From Gammaproteobacteria bacterium (GTDB lineage Bacteria; Pseudomonadota; Gammaproteobacteria; Pseudomonadales; JAUIKI01), in contig JAUIKI010000013.1 of assembly GCA_030430875.1 (NCBI GenBank), positions 1-13,308 on the forward strand: a DNA stretch of 13,308 nt, read 5' to 3'. Each line of letters opens with the position of its first letter. The stretch's first letter is position 1. The notes under the pieces were generated by a model. It had not been told where the DNA came from and ran no database searches. It saw only the letters and a program-made list of their open reading frames with translations. Below, one piece after another: positions 1-6,185 of the stretch. Position numbers and translations under genes: made by a program.

Positions 1-864
1 GTAGAATTTTGTGCTTTGGTAGAATATAATGGAGGAAACGAACCCGAAATAAAATACATCAATACCAAAGAAGAGTGGTTTAGTAGCCCTAAGGATATCC
101 CAGGTGGGCAGGGTCAGGTTATTCAATTTGCATCAAACTCTAAAAACCCAGATATTCTAATATCAGAAGAACAGCTATTCAGTTTGCAGCAGCGTTTATC
201 AGAGCTTAATGATGTGCGTATTCTTCGTGTTATTTCTAAAGAAGATGCATTGCATGAGTTTAAGTCATACTCCTCATTTGGTTATGCGTTAGGTTATTTG
301 ACGGAAAATCCACTTCCTAATGTGATTGTGTTGAAGCCTGAGGGAGATGACTTTTCACTTAATCAGTTGGATAAAATTCGTGAGTCACTTGAGAAATTTT
401 CACAAATTGATCAGATCCAAATGGATGTAACTTGGCTGCGACGGTTAAATAGCATGATTGATTTGGGGGAGAATATTGTCATTGTGTTAGCCGTTTTATT
501 TGGTCTGTCAGTTTTGCTAGTGATCGGGAATACCATACGCTTGACTATAGAAAATCGTCGAGAAGAAATTATTGTTATTAAAATGGTTGGTGGAACAAAT
601 GCATTTGTTCGTCGACCATTTTTGTATATGGGAATTTGGTTTGGTTTGGGTGGGGGATTTACAGCTTGGGTATTAGTCAACAGCTGTCTGGTTTTATTGC
701 GCCAACCTGTCGATCGATTAGTCGCACTTTATCAAAGCGACTTTCAAATGTTTGGTCTCGGTCCGGGTGCGACATTTACATTATTGGTTGCAAGTATTAT
801 GCTAGGACTCATTGGTGCTTGGCTTGCTGTTGATCGGCATATTAAAAACATTGAACCAACATAG
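1..864 (+). CDS. ftsX: Cell division protein FtsX (5'-truncated by window edge)
   Basis: FtsX is the inner-membrane subunit of the FtsEX ABC-type complex, which couples FtsE ATP hydrolysis to activation of septal peptidoglycan hydrolases. The frame is open from base 1, so the gene starts outside the window; the TTG at 16 is not a convincing start. Visible product: 287 codons (E. coli FtsX is about 352 aa), so the cytoplasmic N-terminus and first membrane helix are missing. Present are the periplasmic domain with the family motif ISKEDALHEF (from about position 235) followed by ENPLPNVIV, and MDVTWLRRL after it. Three hydrophobic helices follow (about 450-540, 615-700 and 750-830), with the conserved cytoplasmic patch IENRREEIIVIKMVGGT and RRPFLY. 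In many gammaproteobacteria ftsX is followed by rpoH; here it is followed by a lipoprotein gene. Family assignment is firm; only the start is unknown. Confidence 0.95.
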   Translation, partial: VEFCALVEYNGGNEPEIKYINTKEEWFSSPKDIPGGQGQVIQFASNSKNPDILISEEQLFSLQQRLSELNDVRILRVISKEDALHEFKSYSSFGYALGYLTENPLPNVIVLKPEGDDFSLNQLDKIRESLEKFSQIDQIQMDVTWLRRLNSMIDLGENIVIVLAVLFGLSVLLVIGNTIRLTIENRREEIIVIKMVGGTNAFVRRPFLYMGIWFGLGGGFTAWVLVNSCLVLLRQPVDRLVALYQSDFQMFGLGPGATFTLLVASIMLGLIGAWLAVDRHIKNIEPT

Positions 865-1052
865 TGAGACTCTTGCAATTTTAAAGATACAATGTAAAGA
901 ATGGCTGATAAAGATGCGCGTTTGTGTTGAAAAATTGGCCAATAGTTAGCTGTATATTTGTGTTTTGTACATTAGTATGAGTTTTTTCTCGTTTTCTATA
1001 TATTGTTGCAAGAGTTCCATAGTTTCTGATTTTTTAGAGGTGAAACGTAGAG

Positions 1053-1355
1053 ATGAAAATTATGTGTAATATTAAATTTTTTTTGATGTGTGTTTGTTTG
1101 ATGCTGTCAGTAGTGGGTTGTGCGGGTCAGACGAATCCAGGTATGGAGAGACAGTGTGCACAGGGTTTGGATATAGCCTATCGTGAACTTGATTTTGCTA
1201 AAGCAAAGGGGTTTGGTGGAACAGTTGATTGGGCAAAAGCTGCCACATTGCTTGCTGCTGCAAAGACTCAACAGCAATTCGAAAAATATCCAAATTGTGT
1301 GGAAAAAGTAAAAAGAGCACGTTTTTATATTAAACGCAGTCAGGTTAGGCGTTAG
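1053..1355 (+). CDS. Small predicted lipoprotein upstream of hemE, function unknown
   Basis: A 100-aa protein with a lipoprotein signal peptide: a short basic N-terminus, a hydrophobic stretch (residues 8-21) and a lipobox VVGC with the lipidated Cys at 23. The residue after Cys is Ala, which does not suggest inner-membrane retention, so outer-membrane sorting is likely (inference). The mature part (77 residues) is charged and probably helical, with the segments ELDFAKAKGFGG and DWAKAATLLAAAKTQQQFEKYP, and has two further Cys (35 and 82) that could pair. It looks like a small, conserved alpha-helical lipoprotein family of gammaproteobacteria, but I do not recognise a named function. The ATG at 1053 has AGAGGTGA 9 nt upstream as ribosome binding site. 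It ends 6 nt before hemE, so the two are probably co-transcribed. Confidence 0.82.
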   Translation: MKIMCNIKFFLMCVCLMLSVVGCAGQTNPGMERQCAQGLDIAYRELDFAKAKGFGGTVDWAKAATLLAAAKTQQQFEKYPNCVEKVKRARFYIKRSQVRR

Positions 1356-1361
1356 ACTACG

Positions 1362-2420
1362 ATGATGAAACCACTCAAAAATAATCGGTTTATTCAGGCA
1401 TTAGCTCGTAAGCCAGTCGATGCGACACCTATTTGGCTAATGCGACAAGCTGGACGATACCTGCCAGAATATCGCGAGCTGCGAGCTAGCGCAGGTGACT
1501 TTTTAGCGTTGTGTAAAAATCCAAAGCTTGCCTGTGAAGTGACAATGCAACCAATCAGACGATTTGAGCTGGATGCTGCGATTCTTTTTTCTGATATTTT
1601 GACAATCCCTGACGCAATGGGTTTGGGATTGCATTTTGTCAAAGATGAAGGGCCGCGATTCCATAAAAAAATTGATTCAAAAATTGCTGTTGATGAATTG
1701 TCTGTACCTGATATGCGTGAATCATTATCATACGTTTATGAAGCGATAGAGTGCATTCAAGTTGAGTTGGCTGGTGAAGTTCCGCTCATTGGATTTTCAG
1801 GTAGCCCCTGGACATTAGCAACCTATATGGTAGAAGGTCAAGCTAGTAAAGATTTTCGACATATCAAGCGATTTTTGTATCAAGAACCCGAAGCAATGCA
1901 TCAATTGTTGGATAAGTTGGCTATTTCAGTAACAGAATATCTATATCAACAAATCCTTTCTGGTGTTCACGCGGTGCAAATTTTTGATACATGGGGTGGA
2001 ATACTGTCTACGCCAATTTACCAGGAATTCTCTTTGAACTACATGTCGAAAATTATTCGAGGGCTTCATGAAAAGCTGGGTCAAAGTTGTGTTCCAATTA
2101 TCATTTTCACTAAAAATGGTCATCAGTGGCTGGAGCTGATGTTGGAAAGTAGTGCGGATTGTGTTGGGGTTGATTGGAGTATTTCAATGGAGAATGTGAA
2201 AAAACGCGTTGCAGGACGTGTTGCCATTCAGGGAAATCTAGACCCAGCCATACTTTATGCAGACAATACAACGATTGAAAAAGCAGTTGTTGAGTTGCTC
2301 GACCAATTTGGTGAAGCGCCTGGGCATATTTTCAATCTTGGCCATGGTATGTTGCGTGATGTTGATCCAGAAAAAGTTGATTTTTTGGTGAAAACAGTCC
2401 ATAAACATAGCCAGTCTTAA
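1362..2420 (+). CDS. hemE: Uroporphyrinogen decarboxylase
   Basis: Cytosolic, cofactor-free enzyme that decarboxylates the four acetate side chains of uroporphyrinogen III to give coproporphyrinogen III in haem synthesis. At 352 aa it matches the family (E. coli 354) and aligns from end to end. Landmarks: MRQAGRYLPEY with substrate-binding Arg28 and Arg32, FSDILTIPDAMG with the key Asp78, the GFSGSPWTLATYMVEG motif with Tyr155, FDTWGG, and the C-terminal FNLGHG with His328. The FTKNGHQWLE segment differs slightly from the usual FTKGGGQW form. Two adjacent ATG codons (1362, 1365) could serve as start. Upstream there is only a weak TTAGG, so translation may be coupled to the lipoprotein gene that ends at 1355. 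Confidence 0.97.
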   Translation: MMKPLKNNRFIQALARKPVDATPIWLMRQAGRYLPEYRELRASAGDFLALCKNPKLACEVTMQPIRRFELDAAILFSDILTIPDAMGLGLHFVKDEGPRFHKKIDSKIAVDELSVPDMRESLSYVYEAIECIQVELAGEVPLIGFSGSPWTLATYMVEGQASKDFRHIKRFLYQEPEAMHQLLDKLAISVTEYLYQQILSGVHAVQIFDTWGGILSTPIYQEFSLNYMSKIIRGLHEKLGQSCVPIIIFTKNGHQWLELMLESSADCVGVDWSISMENVKKRVAGRVAIQGNLDPAILYADNTTIEKAVVELLDQFGEAPGHIFNLGHGMLRDVDPEKVDFLVKTVHKHSQS

Positions 2421-2450
2421 TACTAACTCAATTTAGTTACATGTTTTTTG
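2421..2450 (+). terminator. Weak stem-loop with T-run after hemE
   Basis: TAACT (2424-2428) and AGTTA (2435-2439) form a 5-bp AU-rich stem with a 6-nt loop. After a short gap comes a run of six T (2444-2449). The position is right for a terminator between the convergent genes hemE and serB, but the stem is too weak to be confident. Confidence 0.28.
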
Positions 2451-2468
2451 TGTCTTCACAGCTGTTTT

Positions 2469-3716
2469 CTAGTTAGAAGGTTCTGTTTCAATATCGCGAA
2501 TTCCCAGTAAATATAAAATTCCATCCAAGCCTATGGTTGAGATTGATTGCTTAATTGATGCTTTAACGAGAGGTTTTGCACGAAAGGCTATGCCCAGTCC
2601 TGCTGTTTTCAACATGGGAAGATCATTAGCACCATCACCAACAGCAATGGTTTGCTCAAGTCGAATGCCTTCAGTTTTGGCAATGTGTTTCAAAAGCTCA
2701 GCTTTTTTTTCACCATCTATAATGTCGCCTTGTAGTTCGCCTGTCAGTACGCCATTTGCTAGCACTAACTGATTGGCAAATACATAGTCAAATCCGAGTA
2801 ATTTTTGCAAAACATGGCCGAAATAGGTGAATCCGCCTGAGATAATTGCAGTTTTATAGCCGAGTAGTTGCAAATTTTTTATTAGCTTTTCAACACCCTC
2901 AGTGAGAGGAAGCGTTTTTGCAACATTCTCTAACATTTCTTCCGGTAGGCCTTTGAGCAGGTTTACGCGTTCAATTAGACTTTGCCTAAAGTCCAATTTG
3001 CCTTGCATGGCATCTTCGGTGATTTTTTTGACAGCTTTACCTGCACCCGCTAATTCGGCGAGTTCATCAATGACTTCTGTTTGGATTAAAGTGGAATCCA
3101 TGTCAAAGACGACAAGGCGACGATTACGCCGAAATAAAGAGTCTTTTTGAAGAGCAATATCCATCCCTAATGCATTTGCCGCATTTAGAAACTCCGTTTG
3201 AAGCTGGTTACTGTCTTTAGGGTTTCCCCTGACAGAGAGCTCAACACAAGATTGGCTCATTTTGTCTTCATTGAGTTTTGGTCGGCCAGAAAGACGAGTA
3301 ATATTATCAATTGTTAAGCCATGTTCAGCGACAATTCTAGTTAACGCAGCCATTTGCTCAGATGTGATTTTTCGAGATAACAGTGAAATGATGTAGCGTG
3401 GCTTTCCTTCTTCGTGTTGCCAGCTAGCATAATGATTTTGATCAATGGGCGTAAATTTGATACTTAAATGATTTTCGTGAGCGTACAATAAAAGATCTTT
3501 AAGCAAGGAAGACATGCCTGTTGATGTTTTAATTTCAACAAGAATTCCAAGCGTTAGCATGTTATGAATTAGTGCTTGACCAATATCCAGGATATTGGTT
3601 CGATGATTTGCGAGCATTGAGGTAATGGCAGCTGTGATTCCAGGTTTATCATTACCAGATAAATTAATCAGAAGCAGCTCACTCAGATTTTTTTCAGTAA
3701 CGAGTGTTGAGTTCAT
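2469..3716 (-). CDS. serB: Phosphoserine phosphatase with two N-terminal ACT domains
   Basis: HAD-superfamily enzyme catalysing the last step of serine synthesis, O-phosphoserine to serine plus phosphate, in the cytosol. The preferred start is the ATG at 3716 (415 aa); an in-frame TTG two codons earlier is less likely. Neither has a good Shine-Dalgarno. Layout: ACT domain 1 (about residues 12-90, beginning LLLINLSGNDKPGIT), ACT domain 2 (about 105-190), then the HAD domain with motif I FDMDSTLIQTEVIDELAELAG (nucleophile Asp205 and acid Asp207), motif II/loop AIISGGFTYF, and motif IV VGDGANDLPML. E. coli SerB has a different, shorter N-terminus; the double-ACT form resembles Pseudomonas-type and mycobacterial SerB2 proteins, where ACT domains are linked to amino-acid sensing. 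The gene is convergent with hemE and divergent from ibaG. Identity of the catalytic domain is certain; allosteric control is inferred. Confidence 0.95.
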   Translation of the reverse strand: MNSTLVTEKNLSELLLINLSGNDKPGITAAITSMLANHRTNILDIGQALIHNMLTLGILVEIKTSTGMSSLLKDLLLYAHENHLSIKFTPIDQNHYASWQHEEGKPRYIISLLSRKITSEQMAALTRIVAEHGLTIDNITRLSGRPKLNEDKMSQSCVELSVRGNPKDSNQLQTEFLNAANALGMDIALQKDSLFRRNRRLVVFDMDSTLIQTEVIDELAELAGAGKAVKKITEDAMQGKLDFRQSLIERVNLLKGLPEEMLENVAKTLPLTEGVEKLIKNLQLLGYKTAIISGGFTYFGHVLQKLLGFDYVFANQLVLANGVLTGELQGDIIDGEKKAELLKHIAKTEGIRLEQTIAVGDGANDLPMLKTAGLGIAFRAKPLVKASIKQSISTIGLDGILYLLGIRDIETEPSN

Positions 3717-3826
3717 GGTCAATAGGGTGCACAGGCCACATTTGAATGCAACTTTTGTTTTGACAGTTGAGATTTTAGGTGATTTGTCACAGCTAATATG
3801 TCAATTTTTGGTTGAATTAAGTAAAA

Positions 3827-3854
3827 TTTATATGGATGATGTCGACAGTTTTAA
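3827..3854 (-). promoter_or_regulatory. Candidate sigma-70 promoter for serB
   Basis: Reading the minus strand, TTAAAA (3854-3849) is separated by 16 bp from TATAAA (3832-3827). This would put the transcript start near 3820 and leave an untranslated leader of roughly 100 nt before the serB ATG. The -35 matches consensus only partly and the region is AT-rich, so chance matches are likely. Confidence 0.27.
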
Positions 3855-3873
3855 GCAGCGAGCAAATTGCTGC
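3855..3873. repeat. Short palindrome in the serB-ibaG divergent spacer
   Basis: GCAGC (3855-3859) and GCTGC (3869-3873) are inverted arms that enclose a second perfect palindrome, AGCAAATTGCT (3861-3871). The two structures compete, so only one can form at a time. The site lies upstream of both divergent genes and could be an operator. It is small enough to be chance, and I recognise no specific regulator from it. Confidence 0.3.
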
Positions 3874-3947
3874 AATATCTTTCAATGGAGATTGTTGCTG
3901 TTTATTTTATTGCAACGGTCTCAATCTATCTTAAAAGAGACAATATC

Positions 3948-4169
3948 ATGAATATAGAAGAGGTCAAACAAAAAATCGCTGCACAAATTCCTGATGCGAA
4001 CATTGAAGTTGTTGCGCTGGGAAATGGCTTCGATATTATAGTAAAAAGTGCCATTTTTGCAGAATTGAGTGAGCTGAAACGACAGCAAAAAGTGCTTGGA
4101 TGCCTTGCTGATGCAATTGCTCAAGGTGAAATTCACGCAGTTACTGTGAAGACATACGTCAACGATTAA
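3948..4169 (+). CDS. ibaG: BolA-family protein IbaG (YrbA)
   Basis: A 73-aa BolA-fold protein. Members of this family bind monothiol glutaredoxins and [2Fe-2S] clusters and act in iron-sulfur/iron handling and acid response. An upstream in-frame ATG at 3867 would add a 27-residue tail absent from the family. The ATG at 3948 is chosen because AAGAGA lies 7 nt before it and the protein then begins like its relatives (MNIEEVKQKI). The family core is ELSELKRQQKVLG (residues 39-51), the helix that follows, and IHAVTVKTY (62-70), with the conserved His63. It lacks the 10-15 residue C-terminal tail of E. coli IbaG. As in many gammaproteobacteria it lies just before murA, but the mla phospholipid-transport genes that usually precede it are replaced here by serB on the other strand. 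Confidence 0.92.
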   Translation: MNIEEVKQKIAAQIPDANIEVVALGNGFDIIVKSAIFAELSELKRQQKVLGCLADAIAQGEIHAVTVKTYVND

Positions 4170-4183
4170 TTCCAGATTGTTCA

Positions 4184-4192
4184 TGGTATAAT
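4184..4192 (+). promoter_or_regulatory. Extended -10 promoter for murA
   Basis: TGGTATAAT is a perfect -10 hexamer (TATAAT, 4187-4192) with the TGn extension one base upstream. The -35 at the expected distance (GATTAA, inside the end of ibaG) is poor, as is usual for extended -10 promoters. The predicted start near 4199 leaves a leader of about 67 nt before murA, giving murA and probably the his genes a transcript independent of ibaG. Confidence 0.55.
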
Positions 4193-4256
4193 GTGCGTTC
4201 TTGGTAGAATTTGCCGTGAAATTATATGAAAACGAGTTAGCTCAATTAGGGTAGCA

Positions 4257-4274
4257 ATGGTTTTATATGGATAA
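4257..4274 (+). other. Possible 5-codon upstream ORF overlapping the murA start
   Basis: ATG GTT TTA TAT GGA TAA encodes MVLYG and overlaps the murA start codon (4267) in another frame, ending 5 nt after murA begins. The only Shine-Dalgarno-like sequence nearby, AGGG at 4248-4251, is 5 nt from this ATG but 15 nt from the murA ATG. Ribosomes could therefore start here and re-initiate at murA. This is an inference from spacing; the frame is short enough to be chance. Confidence 0.3.
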
Positions 4275-5532
4275 ATTATTAATCACTGGTAATGATGTTC
4301 CATTGTCTGGTGAAATTCGAATTTCAGGGGCAAAAAACTCAGCATTACCCATTATTGCATCGAGTTTATTGGCTGAAGGTGTCGTGACAATTGGCAATTT
4401 GCCACATTTGCATGATATTACCACTATGATTGAATTATTGGGCAGAATGGGTGTTGAAATCACTGTCAATGAGCGTATGCAAATTGACATTGATACACGC
4501 AATATTCACTCATTTTCGGCGCCTTATGATTTGGTGAAGACCATGCGAGCGTCCATTTTGGTGCTTGGGCCGTTGTTGGCGCGATTTGGTCAAGCGGAAG
4601 TTTCAATGCCGGGTGGTTGCGCCATTGGGTCGCGCCCAGTTGACTTGCATCTGCGTGGTCTAGAGGCTATGGGTGCCGAAGTGACGGTGAATGAGGGTTA
4701 TATCAAAGCAACAGTAAATGGCGGATTAAAAGGAGCAAGGATTTTTTTAGACACAGTGACTGTCACAGGAACTGAGAATTTAATGATGGCTGCAACTTTG
4801 GCTAAAGGTCAAACAATCATTGAAAATGCTGCCCGTGAACCTGAAGTGGTTGATCTTGCTGAGTGTTTGATTGCAATGGGCGCTGATATCAAAGGTTATG
4901 GCACTGATATTATTGTCGTTGAAGGTGTTGAAAAGCTTACAGGTTGTTCATATAACGTTTTGGCTGATCGAATTGAGGCGGGCACCTATTTAGTGGCAGC
5001 TGCAGCTACATCAGGTTATATCAAAATTAAAGATGCGCCTGCTGAGTATTTAGATGCAGTATTAGTGAAGCTAGAAGAGGCCGGTGCAGCAATTACAGTA
5101 AAATCTGACTTTATCGAATTAGACATGAAAGGCAATCGTCCTAAAGCGGTCAGTTTGAGAACAGCTCCCTATCCAGCTTTCCCAACAGATATGCAAGCAC
5201 AGTTTATTACGATGAATTCTATTGCAGAAGGTGTGGGGACAATCACTGAAACTATTTTTGAAAATCGTTTTATGCATGTATATGAGCTGAAACGAATGGG
5301 TGCTTCAATTAAAGTGGAAGGAAATACGGCTATTATCACGGGTGTTGAAAAGCTGATTGGAGCACCGGTCATGGCAACGGATTTACGTGCTTCAGCATCA
5401 TTAGTCATCGCCGGTCTTGTTGCGAAGGGTGATACTATAATTGATCGTATTTATCATATTGATCGGGGCTATGAATGTATTGAAGAAAAGCTGCAGCAAC
5501 TTGGTGCTAAAATTAAACGTGTTCCTTCGTAA
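4267..5532 (+). CDS. murA: UDP-N-acetylglucosamine 1-carboxyvinyltransferase
   Basis: Cytosolic enzyme for the first committed step of peptidoglycan synthesis: transfer of enolpyruvate from PEP to UDP-GlcNAc. The 421-aa product matches the family (E. coli 419) along its whole length, starting MDK like E. coli MurA. Landmarks: ISGAKNSALPI with the conserved Lys23-Asn24, YDLVKTMRASI, and the catalytic loop MPGGCAIGSRPVDLH with Cys118. That Cys is the residue alkylated by fosfomycin, so a fosfomycin-sensitive enzyme is expected. Later come ENAAREPEVVD, TAPYPAFPTDMQAQF with the catalytic-base Asp, FENRFMHV, and ATDLRASASLVIAG. It lies between ibaG and hisG, 14 nt before hisG, the usual gammaproteobacterial order. 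Its ribosome binding site is poorly spaced (AGGG, 15 nt from ATG). Confidence 0.98.
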   Translation: MDKLLITGNDVPLSGEIRISGAKNSALPIIASSLLAEGVVTIGNLPHLHDITTMIELLGRMGVEITVNERMQIDIDTRNIHSFSAPYDLVKTMRASILVLGPLLARFGQAEVSMPGGCAIGSRPVDLHLRGLEAMGAEVTVNEGYIKATVNGGLKGARIFLDTVTVTGTENLMMAATLAKGQTIIENAAREPEVVDLAECLIAMGADIKGYGTDIIVVEGVEKLTGCSYNVLADRIEAGTYLVAAAATSGYIKIKDAPAEYLDAVLVKLEEAGAAITVKSDFIELDMKGNRPKAVSLRTAPYPAFPTDMQAQFITMNSIAEGVGTITETIFENRFMHVYELKRMGASIKVEGNTAIITGVEKLIGAPVMATDLRASASLVIAGLVAKGDTIIDRIYHIDRGYECIEEKLQQLGAKIKRVPS

Positions 5533-5546
5533 TATCAACATAGATT

Positions 5547-6185
5547 ATGCTTAACATTGCTATTGCCAAAGGGCGAATATTAAAAGAAGCGTTACCGTTG
5601 TTGGCTCGTGCTGGCATTGTGCCGCTTGAGGATGCAGAAAAATCCCGCAAATTAATTATTCCAACGAAAAATAACGTGGCGAATATCATTATTATTCGTG
5701 CAACTGATGTGCCAACGTATGTTGAGTATGGTGCTGCAGAGCTTGGTATTGTTGGTAAAGATGTATTGATGGAATATGGCGATCAAAAATTTTTCGAGCC
5801 TATTGACTTGAAGATTGGGCAATGTAGATTAATGGTTGCAGGGATTAAAAATCAAACGCCAAAGTCTCATCGTATTCGAGTTGCTACGAAATTTTCAAAC
5901 ATTACTAAACGTTATTTTGTTGAGCAAGGACGACAGTTTGATTTAATTAAATTATATGGATCGATGGAGTTGGCTCCGTTGGTTGGTCTTGCAGATCAGA
6001 TTGTGGATTTAGTTGATACCGGCAATACGTTGCTAGCCAATGGTCTAGAACCATTGGAGTTGATTGCAACAATTAGCACGCGACTCATTGTTAATAAAGC
6101 AGCAATGAAATTAAAACGTGAGTCCATTATGATGCTGATGGAAAACCTTGAATCAATTATTGAGGATGGATCTTATTTAAAATGA
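5547..6185 (+). CDS. hisG: ATP phosphoribosyltransferase, short (HisZ-dependent) form
   Basis: Catalyses the first step of histidine synthesis, condensing ATP and PRPP to phosphoribosyl-ATP. At 212 aa this is the short HisG form: it has both halves of the catalytic core but lacks the roughly 80-residue C-terminal regulatory domain of E. coli-type HisG (299 aa). Motifs seen: IAIAKGRILKEALPLL at the N-terminus, AAELGIVGKDVLMEYG (63-78), LYGSMELAPLVGLAD (136-150) and the PRPP loop DLVDTGNTLLANGL (154-167). Short HisG is known to work in a complex with HisZ, a catalytically dead histidyl-tRNA-synthetase-like protein that confers activity and histidine feedback; no hisZ is in the window. There is no clear Shine-Dalgarno, and the gene lies 14 nt after murA, suggesting read-through from it. 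Its TGA overlaps the hisD ATG. Confidence 0.97.
   Translation: MLNIAIAKGRILKEALPLLARAGIVPLEDAEKSRKLIIPTKNNVANIIIIRATDVPTYVEYGAAELGIVGKDVLMEYGDQKFFEPIDLKIGQCRLMVAGIKNQTPKSHRIRVATKFSNITKRYFVEQGRQFDLIKLYGSMELAPLVGLADQIVDLVDTGNTLLANGLEPLELIATISTRLIVNKAAMKLKRESIMMLMENLESIIEDGSYLK

Noticed and set aside
16..18. TTG as the start of ftsX
   Set aside because: The frame is open to base 1 and the first membrane helix of FtsX would be missing, so the gene clearly begins outside the window.
865..1052. Promoter for the lipoprotein-hemE pair
   Set aside because: TTGAAA at 927 and several TATATT-like sequences occur, but no pair has acceptable spacing and quality.
3867..3947. N-terminal extension of IbaG with a hydrophobic segment
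   Set aside because: The family begins near MNIEEVKQ, and a good ribosome binding site precedes the ATG at 3948; the upstream part is spacer that happens to be open.
3625..3951. Plus-strand open frame of about 108 codons across the serB start and spacer
   Set aside because: It overlaps the well-supported serB on the other strand, has no ribosome binding site and no recognisable protein features.
4201..4228. Second promoter before murA (TTGGTA and TTATAT)
   Set aside because: The spacing is 15 bp and both boxes are poor compared with the extended -10 just upstream.
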